The notes: generated by a model from the letters alone, not told the origin. 64,000 nt of DNA from Prochlorococcus marinus str. MIT 9301 (GCF_000015965.1 NC_009091.1:558001-622000), one strand, 5' to 3'; numbered from the stretch's first letter, positions 41,066 to 49,852 are shown. Translations and numbers: made by a program.

Positions 41066-42346
41066 TCATAAAGGAGGCAAAATACCTTGTGGGTCAAAAA
41101 TATTCTTTAAAGTTTTTAATTCATTCATTCTGTTTCCAAAAGCTAATCTAATTTCTTCCTCATGAGAATCCAAATGATTATGCAATTGGGCTAAGTGAAT
41201 ATTTGGATAAAACCTTTTTAGCTTGCTCCACGATTTATAAATCCATTCCAGAGCGACTTCTTTTTCTTGAAGATCATTTTTTTTCCATGATGCATATATC
41301 CATGGTTTCCAAGTGCTTTTTCTATGAACAAAAAAGCTTGAGCCATGATTTAACTTTTTAGTTTTGCAACCTAATTGTTGAGAAGCAACATAACAGGAAT
41401 TATTAGGTTTATTTTCCATTATTTCGTCCATACATCTTATGAAAATTGGGATATCATTTTTTAAATCTTCTCCAAGAAGACTAATTACCTCAGAATGGTT
41501 ATTTGCATTCAGCTCATACAAATTCAATTCCTTTGGGTAGAAATTTATTTTGTTAAAGTTCTCATAAATTTGTTTTTCTAGAGAAGGAAATTTGTCAAGA
41601 AGCATTAGGTATTTTTCTGTTTTTTTATCCTCTAAATTATTTTTGAGTTCAGCAAAAATATATATATAAATTTTTTGGGCATAAATCCATTGAAGACTAA
41701 TATTTTCTGGGAATTCCTCTGATAGTTTTATTATTTCTGTAAGTTCATTTAGATTTACAAATCCTTCAATAACCTTAATTGAATTAGATTGGATAGTCTT
41801 AAGTTCTATTTCGGTAATAATTGAAAAGAAGGGTGCTGCGCCTTTAATTCCTTCCCAAATCAATTGTTCTTCATTATTTATTTGATTTTTTTTTAAAGAA
41901 ATAAATGTGCCATTACCCAAGAAACCTTTTATTGATTCAATATTATCAATGGCTAATCCGTAGGTTCTACTGAGCGGGCTTACTCCACCAGTAAGTATAT
42001 AGCCTGCTCCAGGTAGTTTAGAAAGTCCGATTGGAAAACTTCGATTATGTTTTTGTAAATAATTTAATAGATCCCCCATTATTACACCACCTCCAATTGT
42101 TACTAAATTGGTTTTTCTATCTAGATGAATTTTGCTGTGATTTTTTCTTAGATCAAGAGTTGTAAAACCATTTTTTGCACAGCTAGAAGTTGTACCTCCA
42201 CTACACACGCAAAGGTGCTCGAATTTTTCGTAAGAATAGTTATCCTCATTAAATAAGGATTCATCCACGTCATAAATTAATTTCTTTAATTTTGCATCCT
42301 TTGAGTTGATATTTGGAACTTCAAGCAAGTTATTATTATTTTTCAC
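41066..42346 (-). CDS. FAD-binding (PCMH-type) oxidoreductase
   Basis: This 426-residue protein has an N-terminal FAD-binding domain of the vanillyl-alcohol-oxidase/berberine-bridge type. Segments seen are CSGGTTSSCAKNGFTTLDL (about residue 48), TNLVTIGGGVIMGDLLNYL and LPGAGYILTGGVSPLSRTYG (about 108-127). The C-terminal half ends with NRMNELKTLKNIFDPQGILP, the usual closing motif of such oxidases. The substrate is unknown. It lies 30 bases upstream of the SulP gene in the same direction and is divergent from cbiX. Confidence 0.82.
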   Translation of the reverse strand: MKNNNNLLEVPNINSKDAKLKKLIYDVDESLFNEDNYSYEKFEHLCVCSGGTTSSCAKNGFTTLDLRKNHSKIHLDRKTNLVTIGGGVIMGDLLNYLQKHNRSFPIGLSKLPGAGYILTGGVSPLSRTYGLAIDNIESIKGFLGNGTFISLKKNQINNEEQLIWEGIKGAAPFFSIITEIELKTIQSNSIKVIEGFVNLNELTEIIKLSEEFPENISLQWIYAQKIYIYIFAELKNNLEDKKTEKYLMLLDKFPSLEKQIYENFNKINFYPKELNLYELNANNHSEVISLLGEDLKNDIPIFIRCMDEIMENKPNNSCYVASQQLGCKTKKLNHGSSFFVHRKSTWKPWIYASWKKNDLQEKEVALEWIYKSWSKLKRFYPNIHLAQLHNHLDSHEEEIRLAFGNRMNELKTLKNIFDPQGILPPL

Positions 42347-42387
42347 TACAAGATATTGTTCTTTACTATTATGGTATAAGTAATAAT

Positions 42388-43518
42388 TTGAATTTGGATA
42401 ATTTAGATTTGAAGTTAAATAATCAAGTCGCGATACTTATCTGTGGACATGGGAGTAGAAATAAACTAGCCATTACTGAATTTCAAGAATTAACTAATTT
42501 CATCCAAAAAAGATATCCAAACTTTTTAGTTGAACATGGTTTCTTGGAATTTGCTAAACCTTCGATTGTTGATGCTTTAGACAAGTTAAAAGATCTTTCT
42601 ATAAAAAAAGTAATTGCAATACCAGCAATGCTTTTCGCTGCTGGCCATGTAAAAAATGATATACCTAGCCTGCTTATGAATTATTCAAGTAAAACAGGAA
42701 TTGAAATAATTTATGGAAGAGAACTAGGTATTAATAATTTAATGATTAGTGCAGCTTGTGAAAGAGTAAAGGATGTATTTAGACAAAATAATAATCTAAA
42801 ACCTGTAGAATCATTATTAGTTGTTGTGGGTAGAGGCTCTTCTGACCCAGATGCGAATTCCAATGTTTCAAAAATAACGAGAATGATCGTAGAGGGTATT
42901 GGTTTAGGGTGGGGGGAAACAGTTTTTTCTGGAGTAACTTTCCCCCTTGTTGAACCTGGCTTGAAAAATGTTGTAAGACTTGGTTATAAAAATATAATTA
43001 TTTTCCCTTATTTCCTTTTCTCAGGTGTCCTTGTTACAAGAATAAAAAGGCAAAGTGATTTAGTTGCGATTAATAATCCAAATATTTCATTTATACATGC
43101 AAAATATCTTTCGTCACAGTCTTATGTGGTCGACACTTTTGTAGAAAGGATCGAAGAGATTCTTAATAACGAAGGTAATAATTTTATGAATTGCTCAACT
43201 TGTAAATATAGATCAAATTTATTTGGCTTTGAAAAAGAAGTTGGAATGGTCCAAGAAAGTCATCATGACCATGTAGAGGGCTTGGGTATCAGCTGTGAAT
43301 TATGTGATCCTGAATGTAATGGTGCTTGTGAAATACAAAATCAAATCCCAACTAATAATCAAGAAAAATCAGACAAAGGAGGAGGTGATTGCTTAGAACA
43401 TGAACATGTAGAGGCTCATCAACACGAACATAATCACCATCACCATCACCATAGTATTTATCCAAATTCAAAACACCCTTTAGGCCCTGTCACGCTTCGC
43501 TTGCCTAATAAAGACTAA
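42388..43518 (+). CDS. cbiX: Sirohydrochlorin chelatase CbiX-like with His-rich C-terminus
   Basis: CbiX inserts cobalt into sirohydrochlorin early in anaerobic B12 synthesis. The protein (376 residues from the TTG at 42388) has two chelatase half-domains: VAILICGHGSRNKLAITEF with the active-site histidine, and LLVVVGRGSSDPDANSNVSK in the second half. A Cys-rich stretch (NCSTCKYRS and CELCDPECNGACEI, about residues 270-325) is followed by HEHVEAHQHEHNHHHHHH, a metal-storage-like tail. A longer frame starting at 42313 overlaps the divergent FAD gene and adds residues that look non-conserved, so I reject it. Confidence 0.88.
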   Translation: MNLDNLDLKLNNQVAILICGHGSRNKLAITEFQELTNFIQKRYPNFLVEHGFLEFAKPSIVDALDKLKDLSIKKVIAIPAMLFAAGHVKNDIPSLLMNYSSKTGIEIIYGRELGINNLMISAACERVKDVFRQNNNLKPVESLLVVVGRGSSDPDANSNVSKITRMIVEGIGLGWGETVFSGVTFPLVEPGLKNVVRLGYKNIIIFPYFLFSGVLVTRIKRQSDLVAINNPNISFIHAKYLSSQSYVVDTFVERIEEILNNEGNNFMNCSTCKYRSNLFGFEKEVGMVQESHHDHVEGLGISCELCDPECNGACEIQNQIPTNNQEKSDKGGGDCLEHEHVEAHQHEHNHHHHHHSIYPNSKHPLGPVTLRLPNKD

Positions 43519-43897
43519 ATCTTAAGAAAATCCGTTGAAATTAATGAATCACCTGTCTCTTTCTCGACTTAGTCTTAATAGACTCAGTATATATAAGTAT
43601 TATTAATATATAATCGTCAAAGTATTTTAAGCTAGATTTTCCACAATTTGCAGGTTGTTTTCCACGTCCAAATCCACACTGGACTAGAAATGGCAGTATT
43701 TTTCAAAAAAAACAGGACTTCAACATTATTGTTGACTTTTTTTTAAGAACTATTCAATTTCCTTATTTGAAAAAGAGGTTTTTTAAAAACCTACTTATAA
43801 CATGAGTCTTATTTGATAATTTGAAAAGTTTACCTGAAGATTATTGTTGATATTTTTAGAGAAAAATATCATTATTGTTGATGTAGAAAATAAATTT
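43519..43897. promoter_or_regulatory. Gene-free stretch with DnaA-box-like cluster and AT-rich repeats
   Basis: No credible gene is seen in these 379 bases. They contain three same-direction DnaA-box-like nonamers: TTTTCCACA (43637-43645), TTTTCCACG (43658-43666) and AAATCCACA (43670-43678). A near-palindrome AGGTTTTTTAAAAACCT lies at 43776-43792. Three exact copies of ATTATTGTTGA lie at 43725, 43840 and 43871. TTTTCCACA is the form of DnaA box reported for cyanobacteria. A regulatory or replication-related role is inference. Confidence 0.4.
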
Positions 43898-44155
43898 ATG
43901 GATCAAATCAGCCAAACAAATTTAACTGATAAGAAACTCGTAGAGTGCTCTTCAAATAAAGTCTCATTAGAAACAGAGCTTTCAGAAACTCTTTATAACA
44001 CGATGAAAGATTTCGTATTAAGTAACCCGACTTGGGATCAATATAAGCTTATAAATTCAGCATTAGCTACTTTTCTCGTTCAAAACGGTTGTACAGATAA
44101 TTCTGTCTCAGAAATTTATTTAAATCAATTATTTACACCCTCTAAGTCTTTTTAA
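43898..44155 (+). CDS. DUF2811 domain protein
   Basis: The preferred start is ATG at 43898, giving 85 residues; the in-frame stretch upstream is low-complexity and overlaps a repeat. VSLETELSETLYNTMKDFVL and TWDQYKLINSALATFLVQNG match the short DUF2811 family of cyanobacteria. These proteins have a ribbon-helix-helix-like pattern, but no function is known. The 3' end overlaps the convergent GMC oxidoreductase gene by 14 bases. Confidence 0.78.
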   Translation: MDQISQTNLTDKKLVECSSNKVSLETELSETLYNTMKDFVLSNPTWDQYKLINSALATFLVQNGCTDNSVSEIYLNQLFTPSKSF

Positions 44156-45782
44156 TATTTAAACAGGCTCTTCTACTCAAGGCCATCATTGTAAGTGTGG
44201 GGCTTTGCCAAGATGATGTGGGCCAGCATGCTCCATCTAGTACCAGTACATTCTTACATCTCCACAATCTATTAAATTTATCAACTACGCTATTTTCTTC
44301 ATTTAACCCCATCGGTGCTCCCCCTACCTCATGAATATAATATCCAGGAGGAGGAGGACTATCTGAAAGTGCTATCAAATTTTTTGTAAATAAACTCCCT
44401 AGTGGAATATTCATTAGTTCATCAATATTTTTTATTTTCCCATTTGCAGCTTTGACTGATCTTTGTATTGTTTTTTCCATATGTTTTGCCATATTTAACT
44501 CATTCTCGCTCCATTCGAATTCAATGTAGGGAATTGGTATTCCCCATTCATCTGTTTTTCTTGAGAGAGAAACTGAGTTTTTCTCTCTTGGAAGGACTTC
44601 ACCATGGGCGATAAGAAAGCCAATGGATTTGTTTACGTCTTTTTGTAAAAATTTAGGTATCCCTAATCTATCAATTGCCCCCCAGATCCCATAACCTCTA
44701 TGGAAATTTATGTCATCAATTTCTGGCAAATTTGAACCAAAAGGAATAAAGAAGCTGCCTGCTCCAGAAAGATCGGGAGGATTATCTAGTGATTTATCTG
44801 AGTTTTTTGCTTTTGGGACTGAAAAAAATCTACATATAGATATGTGATCCATTAGATATTTACCTAATTTCCCAGAATTATCTTTAAACCCTGAGGAATT
44901 TGATTTGTATTCTGAGTTTAATAGTATTCTCAATGTTGAAATTGTTGATGCGCAAAGAAGAATCAAATCACAATCCAATACTTCTTTGTATCCATTTTCT
45001 AGGTTTACAATCGTTAGTTTTGAGGCAAGCTCTGTTATCTTGTTAATCTCAAAAGACTCCACTAGGTAATTAGAGATTATTTGTACATTTCCAGTATCTA
45101 AAGCTTTTTTAAAAGAGCTTCCTAAGCTAGAGGACTTGGGCCAATTTTTTTCTTTTACAGATGAATTACGGTCAAATCCTCTTGATTGGATAAATGGATA
45201 GTTTAATTTTGATTTAACTTTGCTGCCAAAAACATTTTCGTTTTCTGTAAGAGGAATCTCACCAATATATTTACCGTTTGGGACCTCCTTGATATCATCT
45301 TTTCGGCCATAAATTCCGCAGAAATTTTCAATAAAATCATAGTGCGGGGAGATTTCTTCGTACGAGATAGGCCAGTTTGGCCCGAATCCGTCTTTTTTAG
45401 CTGGATGAAAGTCTTCTGAGGAAAGTCTTAAAGTTATGCCTCCCCAGGTTAATGATCTCCCCCCAAATTGTTTACCTTGTGTCCAAAGAAATGGCTTTTT
45501 TTTTGGGAAGTCATAAGGATGCTTCAATTCATTTGAATATAAGTCAGGATTATTTTTCCAATAACCAGGATGTTGGCACTGATTGGCATTTTTTTTTGTT
45601 ATTAGTCCTGATAATCTTTTTAATGTACTTTTTGGCTCATGATTACTAGCTTCATCCCTTTTAACTTGAGGCCCTGCTTCTATTACTAAAACTTTGATCC
45701 CTTGTTCTGCCAATGTAAGTGCTGCTATTCCTCCTGTAGCTCCAGAACCAACAACAATTGCATCATAAGGACTTATATCCAA
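44142..45782 (-). CDS. GMC-family FAD oxidoreductase
   Basis: This 546-residue protein is a glucose-methanol-choline-type oxidoreductase. The FAD-binding loop VVGSGATGGIAALTLAEQGI is at the N-terminus, followed by EAGPQVKRDE. GGRSLTWGGITLRLS near residue 108 is the second family signature. The C-terminus has GGAPMGLNEENSVVDKFNRL and a closing PTSSWQSPTLTMMALSRRAC. The donor substrate (a sugar or alcohol) is unknown. The neighbouring pentapeptide gene is divergent. Confidence 0.85.
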   Translation of the reverse strand: MDISPYDAIVVGSGATGGIAALTLAEQGIKVLVIEAGPQVKRDEASNHEPKSTLKRLSGLITKKNANQCQHPGYWKNNPDLYSNELKHPYDFPKKKPFLWTQGKQFGGRSLTWGGITLRLSSEDFHPAKKDGFGPNWPISYEEISPHYDFIENFCGIYGRKDDIKEVPNGKYIGEIPLTENENVFGSKVKSKLNYPFIQSRGFDRNSSVKEKNWPKSSSLGSSFKKALDTGNVQIISNYLVESFEINKITELASKLTIVNLENGYKEVLDCDLILLCASTISTLRILLNSEYKSNSSGFKDNSGKLGKYLMDHISICRFFSVPKAKNSDKSLDNPPDLSGAGSFFIPFGSNLPEIDDINFHRGYGIWGAIDRLGIPKFLQKDVNKSIGFLIAHGEVLPREKNSVSLSRKTDEWGIPIPYIEFEWSENELNMAKHMEKTIQRSVKAANGKIKNIDELMNIPLGSLFTKNLIALSDSPPPPGYYIHEVGGAPMGLNEENSVVDKFNRLWRCKNVLVLDGACWPTSSWQSPTLTMMALSRRACLNIKKT

Positions 45783-45889
45783 AACCTATTTCGTGATTTG
45801 CTATTTCAATAAATATAGCATTCAGTAAATAATTAATTTTTAGATTTCAGCTTAAGAAGTTAGAATTTATTGAAATACTACCCAAACAA

Positions 45890-46363
45890 ATGAGATTTAT
45901 AATTTTAACTTTTTTAATAGTTGTTTTAACCCTCCCTTCTAGAAGCTTCGCTGCGCTGGATTATGGTAAACAATCTTTGGTAGGGGCTGATTTTTCTGGA
46001 TCTGATTTAAAAGGAGCAACTTTCTATTTGACTGATTTACAAGACGCAAATTTGTCAGGTTGTGAGCTCCAAAATGCGACTCTTTATGGAGCAAAATTGA
46101 AAGATACTAATTTAAGTAACTCCAACTTAAGAGAAGTAACTTTAGACTCGGCTGTTTTAGATGGAACAGATTTATCAAATACTAACTTGGAGGATTCTTT
46201 TGCTTATAGTACTCAGTTTGAAAATGTAAAAATACAAGGCGCAGACTTCACAAATGTTTTTTTGCCAAAAGATATTATTAAGAAATTTTGTGAAAGTGCT
46301 ACTGGAACTAATCCATTTACAAATAGAGAAACCAGAGAAACCTTAGAGTGCGATTACATTTAA
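45890..46363 (+). CDS. Secreted or lumenal pentapeptide-repeat protein
   Basis: This 157-residue protein has an N-terminal signal peptide (about residues 1-22, ending RSFAA). About fifteen pentapeptide repeats of the A(D/N)LxX type follow, from GADFSGSDLKGATFYLTDLQ to GADFTNVFLP, forming a right-handed quadrilateral beta helix. Two cysteines near the end (KKFCESATGTNPFTNRETRE and the final ECDYI) recall thylakoid-lumen pentapeptide proteins. The role of that family is not settled. Confidence 0.85.
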   Translation: MRFIILTFLIVVLTLPSRSFAALDYGKQSLVGADFSGSDLKGATFYLTDLQDANLSGCELQNATLYGAKLKDTNLSNSNLREVTLDSAVLDGTDLSNTNLEDSFAYSTQFENVKIQGADFTNVFLPKDIIKKFCESATGTNPFTNRETRETLECDYI

Positions 46364-46365
46364 AT

Positions 46366-46758
46366 TTATGCATATATAAGTTCTTTTTTAATTTTTCTTT
46401 GTTTATAAAGTGATCTCCCAACAGGCCAACCTAAAATAGATAAATGTCTCATTAAAGAGCTTGAGTATTTGAAATAAAAATTGTCTGAATATTTGATGCC
46501 AATTTCACTTAGAGTGGTTATTAATAAAAATAGATCTTTCTTTTTGCCTTTTTTCATATCCAATAATATCAATGGCCCACTTGATAATTTTTTTTCTACA
46601 ACCTTATCATTTTCAGCAAAACCAATTATAAGTGAATTTAATGCATCAGAATAAAGAGTATAAATTATTCCATCTTTAGATTTATCTAAAGATGTATCTA
46701 CATTAAATCTTGATGATATTAATGTTCTGTATCCTTTAATGATTTTTCTGTTATTCAT
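46366..46758 (-). CDS. Unknown protein paired with ribbon-helix-helix gene
   Basis: I do not recognise this 130-residue basic protein. It begins MNNRKIIKGYRTLISSRFNV and ends in a Lys/Arg-rich tail (GRSLYKQRKIKKEL). The middle has alternating hydrophobic residues suggesting beta strands and helices but no clear membrane segment. It follows the ribbon-helix-helix gene in the same direction with two bases between them, so the two are almost certainly one transcript. Confidence 0.55.
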   Translation of the reverse strand: MNNRKIIKGYRTLISSRFNVDTSLDKSKDGIIYTLYSDALNSLIIGFAENDKVVEKKLSSGPLILLDMKKGKKKDLFLLITTLSEIGIKYSDNFYFKYSSSLMRHLSILGWPVGRSLYKQRKIKKELIYA

Positions 46759-46760
46759 AA

Positions 46761-47258
46761 TTATTTGATTTCATCCTGAGCTAATTCGTATTTCTCCAAT
46801 AGATTGTTTACTTCTGCTAGTGCAATCCTCTTTTGACAGGCCGAGTCATATCTATTTACTGCTATTGAAGGTATTGAACCTTTGCTTTTCATTTCCCTTA
46901 TACCAGTTTCTAAACATTGAAAAGCAACACTTGATAGATCTCTTCCTTCTGCTGCGGCCCAAACTTTCAAAAGATAAGTAAGATTTGAAGGCACTGAGAT
47001 CTGAACTTTGTTTGAATTTGAAGTATTTAATGCAATATCATCGAGACTAATTTCTTTAGAGGAAATAGTTTCTTTAACCTTTTTCTTCAAAAATTTTACT
47101 TGGCTTATAGCGTTCTCTTTATTCTTTATTTTTTGTTCTATTTCAAATAACTCTTCTTCAGAATTAATTAAAGCTTCTAATGCCCATTTAGCATCATCTT
47201 TCGCAACCGCGGTTCTATCAAGCCATTCATCTCTTATTTTTGACCAATTACTAGGCAT
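46761..47258 (-). CDS. Protein with probable ribbon-helix-helix DNA-binding domain
   Basis: This 165-residue protein has a coiled-coil-like N-terminal half (EELFEIEQKIKNKENAISQV, about residues 33-52). A segment near residues 90-130 fits a ribbon-helix-helix fold: strand KVQISVPSN, helix YLLKVWAAAEG, turn RDL, helix SSVAFQCLETGIREM. This suggests a DNA-binding regulator. The palindromes at 47289-47324, just upstream of its ATG, could be its own operator. It is the first gene of a two-gene unit. Confidence 0.6.
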   Translation of the reverse strand: MPSNWSKIRDEWLDRTAVAKDDAKWALEALINSEEELFEIEQKIKNKENAISQVKFLKKKVKETISSKEISLDDIALNTSNSNKVQISVPSNLTYLLKVWAAAEGRDLSSVAFQCLETGIREMKSKGSIPSIAVNRYDSACQKRIALAEVNNLLEKYELAQDEIK

Positions 47259-47288
47259 AAACTTTATAAGCTAATTCTATGATATATA

Positions 47289-47338
47289 AATCTATATAGA
47301 TTGTCTATATATTCTAAATAGAATAAGTATAGATTGTT
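47289..47338 (-). promoter_or_regulatory. Palindromic operator-like cluster upstream of the ribbon-helix-helix gene
   Basis: A perfect 14-base palindrome AATCTATATAGATT (47289-47302) is followed by ATTCTAAATAGAAT (47311-47324), whose six-base arms are perfect. The word ATAGATTGT occurs twice, starting at 47296 and 47329. They lie 31-80 bases upstream of the ATG at 47258, where autoregulatory operators of such proteins are often found. Confidence 0.45.
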
Positions 47339-47524
47339 TAAAGTTTTAATTTTATTTTTAATAATTCCTCCTCTTAGAAATAATCTTTTACAATAAATGA
47401 AACTGCAGAATCCTTCCAATGTGATCTTAGAAGTATTTTTTCGCTAATTGATAACTTTATATTTGATAATTCAGACTTTTTAAATTTTAGTTATTTGTTT
47501 ATTTAATTAAAAACTTCTGAGCTT

Positions 47525-47914
47525 TTAATCTCTTTCAATAAGTTCAATTTTATAACCATCAGGATCCTCAACAAAAGCCAAGACAGTAGTACTATTTTTC
47601 ATTGTTTTAGGTTTAGTTGTTATTTTACAACCATTTTTTTCTAATCCTTGGCAAATTAGATGAATATCTTTTACTCCAATAGCTATATGACCATATTTAT
47701 CTCCAAGCTCATAGTCTTCAGATTTTTTGTCCCAGTTATAAGTTAATTCAATTACTGAGTTTTCTTTTTCTGAGCCATAACCAACAAATGCCAAAGTGAA
47801 TTTTCCATGAGGGTAATCCTTTTTTCGCAATAAATTCATTCCTAATCTATTGACGTAGAAATCAATGGATTTATCTAAATCTCCAACCCTCAACATTGTG
47901 TGTAGGATACGCAT
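47525..47914 (-). CDS. gloA: Lactoylglutathione lyase (glyoxalase I)
   Basis: Glyoxalase I detoxifies methylglyoxal as its glutathione adduct. The 129-residue protein has [20 protein letters not shown] with the first metal-binding histidine. [15 protein letters not shown] supplies a glutamate, [12 protein letters not shown] a histidine, and [18 protein letters not shown] the final glutamate. The set fits a small homodimeric nickel- or zinc-dependent enzyme. It stands alone, with about 130 bases to the next gene. Confidence 0.93.
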   Translation of the reverse strand: MRILHTMLRVGDLDKSIDFYVNRLGMNLLRKKDYPHGKFTLAFVGYGSEKENSVIELTYNWDKKSEDYELGDKYGHIAIGVKDIHLICQGLEKNGCKITTKPKTMKNSTTVLAFVEDPDGYKIELIERD

Positions 47915-48047
47915 TTTGAATAATAAACCTGAATCAATTATCTAATATTTAACAACCATCTGCCAAAGTTGATTTTTTCGAAAGTAAGTCTTTTTATTAA
48001 GTTCAAAAAATTAGGTTAAAATATGAATACGAAATTTCAATAATATA

Positions 48048-48482
48048 TTGAATCAGATATTCCAAAGACTCTCATCAGTATTTTTGTATACTTTGCCATT
48101 AAAGGCATCAATACCTTTTGGATATTATTTGTTCTATAAATATTCATTTTTAAAAATACTATTATTACTAACTTTTCCGATAGCAATAATTGAAAAATCT
48201 TTGCCTTTTGGTAGTTTTTTATTATTTATAATTTTGTTTGCTGGAATAGTAAGAAATCCAAATGTTTCCTATTTCGTAAGATATAACGCATGCCAAGCAT
48301 TACTTATTGATATTGCTTTGATAATAATTTCATATCTCTTGAGAATATTTCCCATAGTTGAATTAGGCTCAATAATTTTTATATTTACACTATGTATTTT
48401 TATTTATTCTATTTCTCAATGTATTTATGGAGTTGAACCTGAAATACCCTTAATTAGTAAATCTGTAAGAATGCAAATTTAA
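48048..48482 (+). CDS. Tic20-like membrane protein
   Basis: This 144-residue protein has four hydrophobic segments and the Tic20 signature VRYNACQALLIDIALII near residue 80. Tic20 is part of the chloroplast protein-import channel; cyanobacterial homologues (Ycf60) have unknown function. The start is TTG at 48048. No ATG is available in the short upstream gap. It converges on a small secreted-protein gene. Confidence 0.8.
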   Translation: MNQIFQRLSSVFLYTLPLKASIPFGYYLFYKYSFLKILLLLTFPIAIIEKSLPFGSFLLFIILFAGIVRNPNVSYFVRYNACQALLIDIALIIISYLLRIFPIVELGSIIFIFTLCIFIYSISQCIYGVEPEIPLISKSVRMQI

Positions 48483-48509
48483 AAAGATTTATAGATTTAC
48501 TGACTTTCT

Positions 48510-48839
48510 TCAGCACTCATTCAGAATAGATTCCCATCTTTGTTGACTTGCCTTTATTGCTTGCATTGGTGGATTAGCTCCCTCTATTTCAAAGGCTTTA
48601 ATTAATGATTTATTAGCTAATAGCCCTAATCTTGCTGCCTCTCTTTGCCTAGAGCATACTTTTTTTCTTGATCCCTCTTTTAGGTTATTTTCGATTTCTT
48701 TAAGAATCTGGCTAGCTTCATTCGATTTAGAATAAAAATCATTCATGTAAACATCAAGTGCAGTATCAGCAAAGTTTTCAACTGGAGTGATTATTGTGAC
48801 TAAGTACACTATAAAACTTGCAAATAAAAATATTTTCAT
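48510..48839 (-). CDS. Small secreted protein, unknown function
   Basis: This 109-residue protein has a signal peptide (about residues 1-24, ending ENFADT). The mature part is helical with two cysteines (RKKVCSRQREAARLG and a terminal NEC), which may form a disulfide. I do not recognise the family. It follows the membrane-protein gene upstream by seven bases and probably shares its transcript. Confidence 0.6.
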   Translation of the reverse strand: MKIFLFASFIVYLVTIITPVENFADTALDVYMNDFYSKSNEASQILKEIENNLKEGSRKKVCSRQREAARLGLLANKSLIKAFEIEGANPPMQAIKASQQRWESILNEC

Positions 48840-48846
48840 AAGAATT

Positions 48847-49431
48847 TTAAGTAAATTTTTTGTCCGATCTCTTCAATACTAAATAAAAGGTAAGAACGCT
48901 AATTGTTCCAGATGGGCCTATTAAAATATGCCAAAATTGATCGCCACTAATCGAGAGCCTTGTGCCAAAGAAAGTCGTAAAAATAATACCAAATATTGGG
49001 TAAAGAATAAAAAGCCAATCTTTAAAAACTCTTTGCCAATTAATAATTAGAAGGATACTTATTATTACTTGAAAAAGGAGAGCAATAGTTTTATCAAATA
49101 AAAAATATGAGATTATTGAACATAAAGATATGCAAAAATTAGTTTTTTGAATAATTCTATTTTTTAAAACTGATATTGATAAAAATGTTAGACCTAAAGA
49201 TAGGAAAGAATAAAATAACCAATTAAATAAAGAGGAATGATCTACATAAATCCATGATGTTTGGGTATGATCTATCATTTCAGAAATCGAAGCCAATCCT
49301 AAAAAAATAAAACCGAAAGGTATTAATTCGTTCTTGTGAATGTGTTTGAAATTATTGATCGATCTTATTCCTAATAATATTGGGATGATTGCCGCCTGAA
49401 AATGGGCTAATAATAAAATTGAAAAAAACAA
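48847..49431 (-). CDS. Polytopic membrane protein, unknown function
   Basis: This 194-residue protein is hydrophobic with about six or seven membrane segments. Notable polar residues inside segments include SEMIDHTQTSWIYVDHSSLF (about residues 50-69) and a late GDQFWHILIGPSG. The spaced Ser, Asp and His residues loosely recall the CREST family of membrane hydrolases, but I cannot support that by eye. No neighbour clarifies the role. Confidence 0.55.
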   Translation of the reverse strand: MFFSILLLAHFQAAIIPILLGIRSINNFKHIHKNELIPFGFIFLGLASISEMIDHTQTSWIYVDHSSLFNWLFYSFLSLGLTFLSISVLKNRIIQKTNFCISLCSIISYFLFDKTIALLFQVIISILLIINWQRVFKDWLFILYPIFGIIFTTFFGTRLSISGDQFWHILIGPSGTISVLTFYLVLKRSDKKFT

Positions 49432-49487
49432 AATAAATTCTCAAACTCAATTCATCTGAAATTTAAATATAAAAAATCATTTTCAGG

Positions 49488-49688
49488 TTATCTCAGTAGG
49501 GATAGATACCATTGCCCGATTACTATGATCAATATTGTAAGAACAAAAGGGAAAGCAGGATATCTTGTCTGAAAATTAGCTGGAGGCCAAGGAGACCAAG
49601 ATATTAATCTACCTTGAGGTTCATTTGAAATAATTTTTTTGTTCGATTTTTTGGATATTAGATTATCTGTGGCAAATCCTTTATTCAT
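49488..49688 (-). CDS. Small single-span membrane protein, unknown function
   Basis: This 66-residue protein has a polar N-terminus, an aromatic/proline segment (SWSPWPPANFQTRYP) and one C-terminal membrane helix (FVLTILIIVIGQWYLSLL). It lacks the chlorophyll-binding ExxNGR motif of high-light-inducible proteins. The composition looks like a genuine thylakoid or plasma membrane subunit, but no family is recognised. It lies just outside the left border of the tRNA-flanked insertion. Confidence 0.5.
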   Translation of the reverse strand: MNKGFATDNLISKKSNKKIISNEPQGRLISWSPWPPANFQTRYPAFPFVLTILIIVIGQWYLSLLR

Positions 49689-49772
49689 AGTCCAAATAAA
49701 AGATATCTTAACAAAGACGTACCAAAAGGGCGTTTTATTATTCGGTTGAATTTCAGTTTCGTTTTATTAAGG

Positions 49773-49789
49773 ACGGAGGGGGTGTGATT
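49773..49789 (-). repeat. Partial copy of the tRNA-Ser 3' end (att-like)
   Basis: ACGGAGGGGGTGTGATT differs at one base from the same stretch at the tRNA-Ser 3' end (52146-52162). It includes the acceptor-stem and T-arm 3' sequence and the base after the discriminator. It stands alone: the rest of the tRNA is not present here. It is strikingly GC-rich against the AT-rich background. Confidence 0.65.
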
Positions 49790-49852
49790 TTCATTCAGCC
49801 CTAATGATTGTCTATGACTGCCTATGGCGATATTTTTTGAATTAGATCAACT

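Noticed and set aside
42313-42387. Upstream extension of cbiX from an earlier start
   Set aside because: It overlaps the divergent FAD oxidoreductase gene, and the added residues do not resemble CbiX; the TTG at 42388 is better.
43776-43792. Near-palindrome AGGTTTTTTAAAAACCT as a terminator
   Set aside because: The stem is almost entirely A-T and there is no clear following T run. It lies 258 bases from cbiX's stop.
43519-43897. Chromosomal origin of replication
   Set aside because: The DnaA-box-like cluster is real, but dnaN is not adjacent and no skew change could be measured, so I report it only as a candidate site.
49488-49688. High-light-inducible (chlorophyll-binding) protein
   Set aside because: The 66-residue protein has one membrane helix but lacks the ExxNGR motif.
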